Below, in pieces: positions 24,890 to 32,800 of a DNA stretch of 34,217 nt. Where the stretch lies: assembly GCA_022563885.1 (NCBI GenBank), contig JADFMM010000029.1, positions 1 through 34,217 of the forward strand, in the 5' to 3' direction. Below the pieces are notes generated by a model. It was not told the origin of the DNA and did not search any database. It saw only the letters and a program-made list of their open reading frames with translations. This DNA comes from Planctomycetota bacterium (GTDB taxonomy: Bacteria > Planctomycetota > Phycisphaerae > Sedimentisphaerales > Anaerobacaceae). Position numbers and translations under genes: made by a program. The stretch's first letter is position 1; each line of letters opens with the position of its first letter.

Positions 24890-26662
24890 ATGGATAACTC
24901 TCTCGACTCCTCCCACAGCGCTTCTTTCTGGCGCAAGTACGTCTTCTCGATAGATCACAAGTGGATTGGGATCCAGTACGGCATCACGGGTCTGCTTTTT
25001 CTGCTCTTTGGCTTCTGCCTGATGCTGCTAATGCGCTGGCAACTGGCCTACCCGGAAAGGCCGCTGCCCTTCTTCGGGGCGTGGTTCGGCGAGCTGCGGA
25101 TGCCCGAGGGCGTCATGCTGCCGGAGTTTTACAACCAGCTCGGCGCGATGCATGGGACGATCATGATCTTCCTGGGAGTCGTTCCCTTGGCCGTCGGCGC
25201 CTTCGGGAACTACTTTGTGCCCTTGCAGATCGGCGCCCCCGACATGGCCTTTCCGAGATTGAACATGGCCAGCTACTGGGCCTATTTCCTCGGTGGTGTC
25301 ACCATGCTGATCAGTTTCTTCGTCCCCGGGGGGGCGGCGAACTCCGGCTGGACCTCCTATCCTCCCCTGGCGGTCATCGCCACCACGGGACAGACGCTAT
25401 GGCTGTTCGGGATGATTTTTCTGATTACCTCGTCGTTGCTCGGTTCGATCAATTTCATCGTGACGATTTTTCAGCTACGTGCCCCCGGCATGACACTGAT
25501 GCGCATGCCCTTCTTCGTCTGGACCCAGTTGACCACCGCCTTTCTGCTCTTGCTGGCCTTTCCGGCGCTGGAAGTCGCCGCGATCCTGCAACTCATGGAC
25601 CGTCTGGCCGACACCAGCTTTTTCATGCCCAGCGGATTGGTCGTCAGCGGCGAGATCCAGGACTACAGCGGTGGGGGCAGTGTTCTCCTCTATCAGCACC
25701 TGTTCTGGTTCCTCGCACACCCCGAAGTCTACGTGCTGATCCTGCCAGCCATGGGCATTATCACCGAGATCATTGCCAACAACACCCGCAAGCCCATCGG
25801 TGGCTATAAGCCCATGGTCTATGCCCTTGTCTTTCTGGGCTTCATGTCCTTTGTCGTCTGGGCGCACCACATGTTCCTGACCGGCATGGGCACCGCCATC
25901 AGTTCTTTCTTCCAGGCGACGACGATGATCATCTCGATTCCTTCGATCGTTATTCTGGCGGCGCTGATGTTGACCCTCTGGGGGGGATCGATTCGCTTTA
26001 ACGTCCCCATGCTCTTTGCGCTGGCATTCTTGCCGATGTTCGGCATCGGCGGCCTGACGGGCTTGCCCTTGGGCCTATCGACCGCCGACATTCATCTGCA
26101 TGACACCTACTATGTGATTGGCCACTTTCACTATGTCGTCGCGCCGGGAACCCTCTTCGCGCTGTTTTCCGGTATCTATTACTGGTTCCCCAAGGTGACG
26201 GGGCGCAAGATGAACGAGTTCCTGGGACATCTCCATTTTTGGCCCACTTTCATCTCCATGAACATTATCTTCATGCCCATGCTCATCCAGGGTCTTGCCG
26301 GCATGTCGCGCCGGCTGTGGGATGGCGGTCTTACCTATGCCGACACCACACCAGAAGGCGTATTGACCGGGGGCATATTGACAGCGGGCATCATAGGCTT
26401 GCACAAGGTCATCTCCATGGGGGCCTGGACCATGGCGCTGTTTCAGATCCCCTTCATCTTCAACTTCTTCTGGAGCATCTGGTGGGGCAAGAAGGTGACA
26501 TCGGACAATCCCTGGGAGGCGACCACCTTGGAGTGGGCGGCGCCCTCGCCTCCACCCCACGGCAATTTCGCGACCGTCCCGGTTACCTACCGTGGACCCT
26601 ACGAGTACAGCGTGCCCGACGCGGAACGCGACTTTAGCCCGCAGTTTCAGGAGACGATCTAG
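24890..26662 (+). CDS. ctaD: Cytochrome c oxidase subunit I (heme-copper oxidase, A-type)
   Basis: A 590-residue protein with 12 predicted helices that reduces oxygen at a heme a3-CuB centre. Ligands: His88 and His414 (low-spin heme a), His412 (heme a3), His277, His326, His327 (CuB) and the cross-linked Tyr281 in HPEVY. Glu279 and the D-channel entry Asp118 (APDMAFPRLN, Asn125) are present. At the position of the canonical K-channel Lys (Lys362 of Rhodobacter, VPTGIK) there is Ile355 (IPSIVI); the alignment from the HH pair to WGG has no gaps. The Asn just before RAPGM is Gln. Subunit III follows after two bases. Confidence 0.95.
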   Translation: MDNSLDSSHSASFWRKYVFSIDHKWIGIQYGITGLLFLLFGFCLMLLMRWQLAYPERPLPFFGAWFGELRMPEGVMLPEFYNQLGAMHGTIMIFLGVVPLAVGAFGNYFVPLQIGAPDMAFPRLNMASYWAYFLGGVTMLISFFVPGGAANSGWTSYPPLAVIATTGQTLWLFGMIFLITSSLLGSINFIVTIFQLRAPGMTLMRMPFFVWTQLTTAFLLLLAFPALEVAAILQLMDRLADTSFFMPSGLVVSGEIQDYSGGGSVLLYQHLFWFLAHPEVYVLILPAMGIITEIIANNTRKPIGGYKPMVYALVFLGFMSFVVWAHHMFLTGMGTAISSFFQATTMIISIPSIVILAALMLTLWGGSIRFNVPMLFALAFLPMFGIGGLTGLPLGLSTADIHLHDTYYVIGHFHYVVAPGTLFALFSGIYYWFPKVTGRKMNEFLGHLHFWPTFISMNIIFMPMLIQGLAGMSRRLWDGGLTYADTTPEGVLTGGILTAGIIGLHKVISMGAWTMALFQIPFIFNFFWSIWWGKKVTSDNPWEATTLEWAAPSPPPHGNFATVPVTYRGPYEYSVPDAERDFSPQFQETI

Positions 26663-26664
26663 CC

Positions 26665-27264
26665 ATGTCGGATGCGATTCCCTATGCCGTTGACATCCGC
26701 CCGGATACCGGTCTGAACAATGGGAAGATGGGTATCTGGCTCTTCCTGGCCTCGGAGGTCATGCTCTTTGGGGGACTCTTCTCGAGTTATGTCCTGCTTC
26801 GCACGGGCGCTTCGCACTGGCCTTTGGGGGTGGACGAAGGCTTGAACATTTGGCTCGGTCTCGTCAATACAATCGTGCTCATCACTTCGAGTGTGACTAT
26901 GGTCATGGCCTGGGCCTCGCTGAAGATGCAGGACTTCGACAAATTTAAAAAGTTTCTGGGGGCGACGCTCCTGCTCTCCTGTGTGTTTCTGGTTGTGAAG
27001 GCCTTCGAGTATGGGGGTAAGTTTGCTCACGGTTCCGTTCCCAGCAAGAACACGTTTCTTGCCATCTATTTTGTGCTGACCGGAGTGCATGGTCTGCACA
27101 TCATCGGCGGGATGGTTGTGAATGGCTATTTTTGGGGTCCTGGCTCGAAGATGTGGAAGACGGATCCGGAACGCTTCACCGGTCGCATTGAAATCGCCGG
27201 GCTCTACTGGCATTTCGTCGACCTGGTCTGGATTTTCCTGTTCCCGGTTCTCTATCTGCTATAG
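26665..27264 (+). CDS. ctaE: Cytochrome c oxidase subunit III
   Basis: A 199-residue five-helix form (the family has five or seven helices). Recognisable segments are WLFLASEVMLFGGLFSSYV (first helix with the SE motif), FEY, the LTGVHGLHIIGGM loop and GLYWHFVDLVWIFLFPVLYL at the end. It stabilises subunit I and proton uptake. Subunit IV follows 23 bases later. Confidence 0.93.
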   Translation: MSDAIPYAVDIRPDTGLNNGKMGIWLFLASEVMLFGGLFSSYVLLRTGASHWPLGVDEGLNIWLGLVNTIVLITSSVTMVMAWASLKMQDFDKFKKFLGATLLLSCVFLVVKAFEYGGKFAHGSVPSKNTFLAIYFVLTGVHGLHIIGGMVVNGYFWGPGSKMWKTDPERFTGRIEIAGLYWHFVDLVWIFLFPVLYLL

Positions 27265-27287
27265 TGACAGTGTAATAAGGGCGTCCC

Positions 27288-27668
27288 ATGAGTGCCGATG
27301 CACATGATATCAAGAGAGAGGTCAGAAAATACTATGCGGTATTCGCCGCGTTGCTGGTGCTAAGCTGTGTCACCGTGGCGGTCAACAGGCTGCATCTCTC
27401 ACCCTCTAGGGCCATTGGCCTGGCCCTCGTCATCGCGACGGTCAAGGCGTCGCTGGTGGCCTGCGTCTTCATGCACCTCCTGTCGGAAAAACGATTCATC
27501 TATTCGGTGCTAGCGATGACGTTCGTTTTCTTTTTCGCGCTCATGTTGTTGCCTCTTGGCACTGGCAGCGATCCGTTACATGGAACAGAGGTTAGCCAGT
27601 ACGCGTCGGCGCATGCCGGCGGGGATGGGCATGCCGAAGCGGCGCAGGAGACCGAAGTTGGGCATTAA
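27288..27668 (+). CDS. ctaF: Prokaryotic cytochrome c oxidase subunit IV
   Basis: A 126-residue protein with about three helices: YYAVFAALLVLSCVTVAV, a central helix containing ATVKASLVACVFMHL (the signature VKASLVxxxFMHL of the family), and FVFFFALMLLPLGTG. A His/Ala-rich tail follows. It is an accessory subunit of the oxidase. Its last codons overlap the next small gene by 11 bases. Confidence 0.85.
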   Translation: MSADAHDIKREVRKYYAVFAALLVLSCVTVAVNRLHLSPSRAIGLALVIATVKASLVACVFMHLLSEKRFIYSVLAMTFVFFFALMLLPLGTGSDPLHGTEVSQYASAHAGGDGHAEAAQETEVGH

Positions 27669-27858
27669 GACCTTTCATCTGATATTTATCAGCATCTCCG
27701 TCTTGCTGTCGGTGGGTGTCGCCGTCTGGGCCTTCGATTTCGCCCAGCAGGTCAGCCGGCCTGTGGGTTATGTCCTGACCGGTGTAGGGGCAATCCTGTT
27801 CGGTCTCGCTTTGGTGGCCTATGAGATCATTTTTATTCGGAAACTGAAGGACCTGTAG
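27658..27858 (+). CDS. Small two-helix membrane protein of the cox operon
   Basis: About 66 residues from a TTG at 27658 with GGAGA eight bases upstream. It starts LGIKTFHLIFISISVLLSVG, with helix two about 40-58. Longer ATG-starting frames run into the end of subunit IV in a shifted frame and are not believable as protein. Small unassigned proteins of this type are seen in cox operons; a structural role is possible. Confidence 0.6.
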   Translation: MGIKTFHLIFISISVLLSVGVAVWAFDFAQQVSRPVGYVLTGVGAILFGLALVAYEIIFIRKLKDL

Positions 27859-27860
27859 AG

Positions 27861-28055
27861 ATGTTGCCTGCTGACTTAATGACCTCAGCGTCACGCGTAT
27901 TGGGCTGCTCCGTTTGCTATGGCGCAGCAGATTCCCCCCTGACGGCAGGGCTCAACATGGGCATCCTATCCATGTTGGCTATTCTTGTTTTCGTCTTGGC
28001 GCTGTTCGCGAGATTCTTTTGGGCTTTTCGCAAGAGAGCGAAGGAACTGGTCTGA
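27861..28055 (+). CDS. Small single-helix protein with a CxxC motif, cox operon
   Basis: A 64-residue protein containing CSVCYGAADSPLTAGLNMG before a helix (ILSMLAILVFVLALFARFFW) and a basic tail. The CxxCYG segment next to a membrane helix could bind metal such as copper. It lies between the two-helix protein and subunit II with one- to two-base gaps, so it is in the same transcript. I recognise the pattern from cox operons but know no experimental function. Confidence 0.65.
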   Translation: MLPADLMTSASRVLGCSVCYGAADSPLTAGLNMGILSMLAILVFVLALFARFFWAFRKRAKELV

Positions 28056-28056
28056 C

Positions 28057-28827
28057 ATGAACCTAATGAACTTACTGCCGCTGCCGGAACTGGCCTCGGC
28101 CCACGGTTACAAGATTGACTTCATCATCTATGTCGTGCATGGACTGATGTTTGCCCTGTTCGTGGGTTGGGCCCTCTTTATTCTTTACGTCCTCTTTCGT
28201 TTCCATCGTCGTCGCCACCCGAAGGCCAGTTATCATGGCATTCACACCCACTGGTCGACAGGCCTGGAGGTCTTTATCGCCATCTTCGAGGTGGCGCTCC
28301 TGGTAGGGCTGTCAATTCCCTTCTGGTCCAGCCATGTCGATGCGGCGCCGAATCGGACCGACACGGTCGAGCTGCGGGTGGTTGGGGAGCAGTTTGCCTG
28401 GAACGTGCACTACCCGGGGGCAGACGGTGTTTTTGGCAAGACAGACATCATCCACATAGATCAACAGTCCAATCCACTCGGCATAGACCCCAATGATCCC
28501 CATGGAAAGGATGACATCACCTCGCCGAACCTGCACCTTCCTATCGGCAGGCCGGCCTACATCCACCTGACCAGCAAGGACGTCATTCACTGTTTCTCTT
28601 TGCCCGTCATGCGGGTCAAGCAAGACGTCATTCCCGGCATGAGTATTCCCGTCTGGTTCACGCCCACCAAGACAGGTGAATTCGAGATCGCCTGCGCGCA
28701 ACTCTGCGGCTTGGGCCACTATAAAATGAGGGCAGGCCTCATCATTCACAGCGACGAAGACTTCCAATCCTGGCTGGACGAGCAGGCGGCTGCCAGTGCC
28801 GTAGAGTACGATGACTTCTTCAATTAG
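28057..28827 (+). CDS. ctaC: Cytochrome c oxidase subunit II (CuA protein)
   Basis: A 256-residue protein with two helices (about 22-46 and 69-90) and a periplasmic cupredoxin domain. CuA ligands are His178 (DVIHCFSLP), Cys213 and Cys217 (CAQLC), His221 and Met224 (GHYKM). The usual Glu of CxExC is Gln215, which contributes only a backbone oxygen. There is no fused cytochrome c domain, so this is not a caa3 form and electrons must come from an outside donor. It comes after subunits I, III and IV, not before. Confidence 0.94.
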   Translation: MNLMNLLPLPELASAHGYKIDFIIYVVHGLMFALFVGWALFILYVLFRFHRRRHPKASYHGIHTHWSTGLEVFIAIFEVALLVGLSIPFWSSHVDAAPNRTDTVELRVVGEQFAWNVHYPGADGVFGKTDIIHIDQQSNPLGIDPNDPHGKDDITSPNLHLPIGRPAYIHLTSKDVIHCFSLPVMRVKQDVIPGMSIPVWFTPTKTGEFEIACAQLCGLGHYKMRAGLIIHSDEDFQSWLDEQAAASAVEYDDFFN

Positions 28828-29881
28828 GGGCGTGATTGCCGATGCAATGGACCCTTCCCCGTCGGCTGATCGTGGCGCTGCCCCTTTGACATCCCGTGGT
28901 GTCCGCGACTGGTTGAGACACTTTGCCAAACTGAACTGCCTGGCCACCCTCCTGTTGATCTTCGTGGGGGCCCTGGTCAAGAGCACCGGTTCCGGACTGG
29001 CAGTCCCGGACTGGCCGCTCTCTTTCGGGGGCCTCTTCCCCCCCATGGTAGGAGGCGTGTTCTACGAGCATGGCCACCGGATGGCCGCCACCCTGGTGGG
29101 CTTCCTGATCCTATGTCTGGCCGTTCTGTTGGCTCTCTACGAAGAACGGCGTTGGGTCCGTACGCTGGGTTGGACGGCCCTCACGGTGGTGATCGTGCAG
29201 GGCCTGCTGGGAGGACTCACCGTGTTGCTCTATCTCCCCACGGCGGTCTCCCTTGCCCACGGCGTGTTGGCCCAGACCTTTTTCGTCTTGACCATCGTGA
29301 TCGCGTATGCGCTCTCCACGGAGCGCACTCGACGCGGCAGAGATCTGGTATCGCCAGCGAACCGTCGTCTCCTGAAAGCCTCCTGCTGGGTGATGGGTTT
29401 GATCTATTTGCAACTGATATTGGGTGGCGTGATGCGCCACACGGAGTCGGGATTGGCCATCCCTGACTTTCCGACGGTGGGCTGGGCCTGGGTACCGCGC
29501 TTCGATGCGGCGATGCTCCACAAGATCAACGTGTGGCGTTTCGATGCCGGTCAAGACTCTGATGTGACCATGGCCCAGGTCCTCTATCACTTCTCGCACC
29601 GGGTCGGCGCATTGGTGGTCTTCTTCGCCGTGGTCTGGCTCAATGTGATCGCGTTGCGCAGCGCTTGCAGTGGTTCCCTGCGGGCGCTCTTGATCGTGAT
29701 GGATCTGCTCCTGCTGGCTCAGATCGGTTTGGGCGTGATGACGGTCCTGACGCTCAAGCAGCCCCACTTGACGAGTGGCCATGTCATGGTGGGGGCGGGC
29801 TTGCTCGGCATCAGCACGCTGTTGCTCTTACGCTCCGCGCCGCTATCATGGCAGGATTTGAGACGGACACTGACGAATTGA
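28811..29881 (+). CDS. ctaA: Heme A synthase
   Basis: A 356-residue eight-helix protein converting heme O to heme A by oxidising a methyl group. Four His marks are in the expected places: EHGHRMAA (helix 2), SLAHGVLAQ (helix 4), FSHRVGAL (helix 6) and TSGHVMVGA (helix 8). The quinol/heme loops SGLAVPDWPLSFGGL and SGLAIPDFPTVGW are typical. The chosen ATG at 28811 overlaps subunit II by 17 bases; an ATG at 28847 is an alternative. The heme O synthase follows. Confidence 0.93.
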   Translation: MTSSIRGVIADAMDPSPSADRGAAPLTSRGVRDWLRHFAKLNCLATLLLIFVGALVKSTGSGLAVPDWPLSFGGLFPPMVGGVFYEHGHRMAATLVGFLILCLAVLLALYEERRWVRTLGWTALTVVIVQGLLGGLTVLLYLPTAVSLAHGVLAQTFFVLTIVIAYALSTERTRRGRDLVSPANRRLLKASCWVMGLIYLQLILGGVMRHTESGLAIPDFPTVGWAWVPRFDAAMLHKINVWRFDAGQDSDVTMAQVLYHFSHRVGALVVFFAVVWLNVIALRSACSGSLRALLIVMDLLLLAQIGLGVMTVLTLKQPHLTSGHVMVGAGLLGISTLLLLRSAPLSWQDLRRTLTN

Positions 29882-29895
29882 GACTAGAGTCACAG

Positions 29896-30771
29896 ATGAA
29901 CGCAAACGCCAAGGCCTATCTTGAACTGCTCAAACCCCGGATTCTCGCTCTGGTCTGCGTGACCACCACCTTCGGCTATTTCCTGGCTGGCAGAGGCATT
30001 GAGTCCTGGCTGCAACTGTGTGTATTGCTGCTGGGAATGGGCAGTGCCTGTGGCGGATCGGCGGCCTTGAATCACTATTTCGAACGAGAACTCGACGGCC
30101 GCATGAATCGAACGCGCGAGCGGCCCATTCCCAGCGGGCTCATCCCCCCGAACAACGCGATGCTCTTCGGTGCCGTCATGACACTGATGGGTGTGTTCTT
30201 GCTCTGGTGGAGAATAAACCTGCTGACCGCCTTCCTGGCCCTGCTGGCGGCCTTCCTCTATGTGTTTGTCTACACGCCCATGAAGAAGGTCCATTGGCTC
30301 AACACGATGGTCGGGGCCATTCCGGGGGCCATTCCTCCCATCGCCGGGTGGGCCGCCTGCCGAGGAGAACTGGGTGCCGAGGCATGGGTCCTGTTTGCCA
30401 TTCTCTTCTTCTGGCAGCACCCTCACTTTTATGCCATTGCTTGGATGTTTCGCAAGGAGTATGGAGAGGCCGGTTTCAAGATGTTGCCCGTGATCTATCC
30501 CGACGGCAAGAGTACTTTTCTATTGATCAAGGTCACGACCTGGATCCTCTTGGCCGTCTCGATTCTACCCGCCTGGTATGGCAGCTTAAGCGTCGTCTAT
30601 CTGGTGGGCGCGATCCTGGGAGGCATCTTTCTGTTGCGCAAAGGGAATGTGTTGGCCCTGTCGAAATCGACGGATGCGGCGCGTGGGCTCCTCAAGGCCA
30701 CCGTCCTTTACCTGCCCTTCCTCTTGCTCCTAACGGTCTTTGACGTCGTGATCTTGACTTCTTTTGCATGA
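29896..30771 (+). CDS. ctaB: Heme O synthase (protoheme IX farnesyltransferase)
   Basis: A 291-residue UbiA-fold protein that adds a farnesyl group to heme B. The first Asp-rich motif reads NHYFERELDGRMNRTRERP, with Glu where many members have Asp; the second, VIYPDGKST, is typical. FWQHPHFYAIAW is characteristic. The ATG at 29896 gives the normal N-terminus (YLELLKPRI). An in-frame ATG at 29848 would overlap ctaA and lacks a ribosome site. Confidence 0.93.
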   Translation: MNANAKAYLELLKPRILALVCVTTTFGYFLAGRGIESWLQLCVLLLGMGSACGGSAALNHYFERELDGRMNRTRERPIPSGLIPPNNAMLFGAVMTLMGVFLLWWRINLLTAFLALLAAFLYVFVYTPMKKVHWLNTMVGAIPGAIPPIAGWAACRGELGAEAWVLFAILFFWQHPHFYAIAWMFRKEYGEAGFKMLPVIYPDGKSTFLLIKVTTWILLAVSILPAWYGSLSVVYLVGAILGGIFLLRKGNVLALSKSTDAARGLLKATVLYLPFLLLLTVFDVVILTSFA

Positions 30772-31184
30772 ACATTGCTTTTCCAACCATAAACGCCTGC
30801 CTCAACGGCTTCGCCGGGGTAATGCTCCTCTTCGGCTGGCGGGCCATCAAGGCCAATCAGCGCGAACGTCACCGACGCTTCATGATCGCCGCGGTGGTCT
30901 CTTCAGCCCTGTTTCTCTGCTCTTACGTGACCTATCATGTGTTAAAGGAGGGAGTGGTCACCCGGTATGAAGGGGAGGGTATTTTGCGACTGGTCTATTT
31001 CTCGATCTTGCTGACTCACACGCCCCTGGCCGTGCTCATCGTGCCTTTCGTCATTCGGGCCGTCTGGCTGGCCCTCAAGGGAGAGTACAAGCGGCATGCG
31101 CGGATCACCCGCTGGCTCCTGCCGGTATGGCTCTATGTCTCGGTCACCGGGGTGGTGATCTACTTGATGCTTTATATCTTCTGA
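30768..31184 (+). CDS. DUF420 (YozB/CtaM-type) membrane protein
   Basis: A 138-residue four-helix protein, overlapping the heme O synthase stop by four bases (ATGA). INACLNGFAGVMLLFGWRAI, SYVTYHVLKEG, LRLVYFSILLTHTPLAVLIV and the RHARITRWLLPVWLYVSVTG stretch are the DUF420 pattern. A member of this family in Staphylococcus (CtaM) is needed for aa3-type oxidase maturation, which fits the position at the operon end. Confidence 0.9.
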   Translation: MNIAFPTINACLNGFAGVMLLFGWRAIKANQRERHRRFMIAAVVSSALFLCSYVTYHVLKEGVVTRYEGEGILRLVYFSILLTHTPLAVLIVPFVIRAVWLALKGEYKRHARITRWLLPVWLYVSVTGVVIYLMLYIF

Positions 31185-31188
31185 GGCA

Positions 31189-31312
31189 GCGTTCCTCGCC
31201 ACTCGTTGTCGTAGTCGTTGTCGTAATCGTAATCGAAACATAGAATGGGCTAAAACAGCATTCTCGATGACGACAACGACAAGCGCTTCGCTGACAACGA
31301 CAACGAGGGTGG
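31189..31312 (+). repeat. Imperfect palindrome of GTCGTT/AACGAC units
   Basis: Left arm has several TCGTTGTCGTAGTCGTTGTC units; right arm has GACAACGACAAG and GACAACGACAACGA. The arms can pair over more than 30 bases with a loop of about 50. It lies between the oxidase operon and the convergent small gene at 31314. No T-run follows, so an intrinsic terminator is doubtful; it could still protect 3' ends. Confidence 0.5.
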
Positions 31313-31313
31313 C

Positions 31314-31445
31314 CTACGGCAGCATCCGCGGAAAAACGTACAGGAAGAAGTAGATCCCCAAGGCCAAGACGCCCAGCGCTGTCAAGGCAAGGACCCAAAT
31401 CATGCGGTCAAAGCCCTTGAGGCCGGAGTCAAATTTTAGGATCAT
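31314..31445 (-). CDS. Small single-helix membrane protein
   Basis: A 43-residue frame: MILKFDSGLKGFDRMIWVLA then LTALGVLALGIYFFLYVFPRML. A short soluble start precedes one helix. No strong ribosome site is seen. The longer open frame upstream includes a family 1 repeat and is not real. It converges on the oxidase operon, separated by the palindrome. Function unknown. Confidence 0.5.
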   Translation of the reverse strand: MILKFDSGLKGFDRMIWVLALTALGVLALGIYFFLYVFPRMLP

Positions 31446-31454
31446 GCGAAGCTT

Positions 31455-31520
31455 AGGCTCTGTCTGAAAACCCGATCTGGCTTCCCCTCGGGCCGACGAC
31501 GGAGTCTTCAGGAATTGCCT
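31455..31520 (-). repeat. Family 1 repeat, internally deleted copy D
   Basis: Both ends are present in reverse orientation: AGGCTCTGTCTGAAAACCCG with ATCTGGCT on the left, CCTCGGGCCGACGACGGAGT with CTTCAGGAATTGCCT on the right. About 95 bases of the middle are gone. It sits between the two small membrane-protein genes. Confidence 0.75.
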
Positions 31521-31534
31521 GGTGTCATCAGATT

Positions 31535-31696
31535 TCACTTTGGAACGGCCATCTTTTGCATAAGCCAGCCGATCCCAAAGAAGAGAGCACCGACCAGTAT
31601 GACCTTCGGACTCATCAGGTCGGGGAACTTTCTCCAGAAATCGATCAGGATGAGGGTCATTCCTGTCGCCTGAGCCAGCTTCGCCATGAACAGCAT
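31535..31696 (-). CDS. Small membrane protein, about 53 residues
   Basis: The frame reads MLFMAKLAQATGMTLILIDF, WRKFPDLMSP, KVILVGALFFGIGWLMQKM, then VPK and a TGA. Two short helices are separated by a polar WRKFPDLMSPK loop. The pattern is protein-like, but no clear Shine-Dalgarno is present; an ATG at 31687 is an alternative start. With the 43-residue gene it forms a pair of minus-strand miniproteins facing the oxidase operon. Function unknown. Confidence 0.5.
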   Translation of the reverse strand: MLFMAKLAQATGMTLILIDFWRKFPDLMSPKVILVGALFFGIGWLMQKMAVPK

Positions 31697-31751
31697 TTAG
31701 GAACCGCGCATCATTAAATGATCCATTTCTCATCTCATCTTCACGTCATCT

Positions 31752-31884
31752 TCAGCCGCTTCTCAATCGCGAAATCCTCCCCAGTAGGCCAACTACAACT
31801 CTGGTTTCGCTCAATCGGGCGCGACTGAATCTGACGCAAATCTGAGCGATAAATGACTCATTGGATGATGGGCGATCCCTTAGG
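31752..31884 (+). repeat. Dispersed repeat family 2, third copy
   Basis: It holds CGCTTCTCAATCGC (31758), GGTTTCGCTCAATCGGGCGC (31803) and CGATCCCTTA (31875) in the same order and nearly the same spacing as at 13285-13412. The AACTTGGAC block is missing. Confidence 0.55.
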
Positions 31885-32362
31885 AACTCCGAGTCACACC
31901 CACCATGGCCAGGATGTTGTTGGTGTTGTCGCGAAAGGCTCGGTGCTGCAAGAGCTTGTCATAGAGGTAGTGCGCGAGACACAACACAAAGCAGACACAG
32001 TAAAGGCCGGCACTCATCTTGCCCGTGTCTACCGCTCCATAGAGGATGAAGAGGGTCATCATGAAGAGAATGTTCATGGTGAGCTGGGGAAACATCACCC
32101 GCTTGATGGTGAGGGCATTCTTGTAGTAGTCGGGTTCGAGCTGCTTCTCTTGCGAGTACTCCTTGATGCTCATGCCGGTGCCGACGAAGAAGAAGATAAT
32201 CAAGGTCTCGGTGAAGCAGTAAACGATTGAGGTCAACAACATGAAAATGAAGGGGCTGGCGTTGAGCACGTGGAACGGAAAGAAGATCTGGAAGAAAGCC
32301 ACCATCAGCATGACGAAAGTCGTCAGACTGAGCACATAGCAGGAAATCATGAAAAACCACAT
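31880..32362 (-). CDS. Four-helix membrane protein downstream of two ferredoxins
   Basis: A 160-residue protein with AGGTAA upstream. It has about four helices: MWFFMISCYVLSLTTFVMLM, a second about 38-62, a third about 92-110 and a fourth about 118-132. The loop after helix 2 is charged (SIKEYSQEKQLEPDYYKN), and the end is YLYDKLLQHRAFRDN. It follows the second ferredoxin by 33 bases on the same strand. A membrane partner that receives electrons from the ferredoxins is possible. I do not recognise a family. Confidence 0.65.
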   Translation of the reverse strand: MWFFMISCYVLSLTTFVMLMVAFFQIFFPFHVLNASPFIFMLLTSIVYCFTETLIIFFFVGTGMSIKEYSQEKQLEPDYYKNALTIKRVMFPQLTMNILFMMTLFILYGAVDTGKMSAGLYCVCFVLCLAHYLYDKLLQHRAFRDNTNNILAMVGVTRSS

Positions 32363-32395
32363 TAGGTTACCTGTTTGCGGAGGCCGGTTCTAGCA

Positions 32396-32761
32396 TCACT
32401 CGGCGGTGACGACGCCATAGGGGGGATCCATGGTATCGGTCAACTGGATCCCGTAGTCCGCTTCGAACTCGGGGACCTTGAGCATGTCGATGGCAAACCA
32501 AGCCAGTTGCTCACAGACGTGGGCGCAGATAGAGCAACCGATGCATTCATTGAAGCGAATTTGAACGGGCGGAATGGGAGTGTCGTACTTTTCCCTGGGA
32601 ACCAGCTCAATGCAATCGACAGGACAAAATGGGACACAGGCCTGACAACCCGTACAGTTGTCCTCATCAACCAGGGCCACGATCTTCGGCTTTTTCTTCT
32701 TGGACGAGATCTTGGCAGGCAGGTTGGGTATTTTCTTATAGTGATCGTAGGCGGCTGGCAA
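32396..32761 (-). CDS. Two-cluster ferredoxin-like protein
   Basis: A 121-residue protein starting at TTG with GGGGA upstream. Site one is CTGCQACVPFCP (Cys36, 39, 42, 46); site two is CIGCSICAHVCE (Cys73, 76, 79, 83), so two [4Fe-4S] clusters are expected. In site two the residue after the fourth Cys is Glu, not Pro. A basic N-terminus (KKIPNLPAKISSKKKK) and an acidic C-terminal tail flank the core. It is the middle gene of a likely three-gene operon. Confidence 0.82.
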   Translation of the reverse strand: MPAAYDHYKKIPNLPAKISSKKKKPKIVALVDEDNCTGCQACVPFCPVDCIELVPREKYDTPIPPVQIRFNECIGCSICAHVCEQLAWFAIDMLKVPEFEADYGIQLTDTMDPPYGVVTAE

Positions 32762-32800
32762 CGAATAATCCCCTTAGTCTGGGCCGTCCCCAATGTCGGC

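Noticed and set aside
31446-31733. Upstream extension of the 43-residue frame to a 139-residue protein
   Set aside because: The extension consists of the deleted repeat copy D and the antisense-frame sequence of the 53-residue gene.
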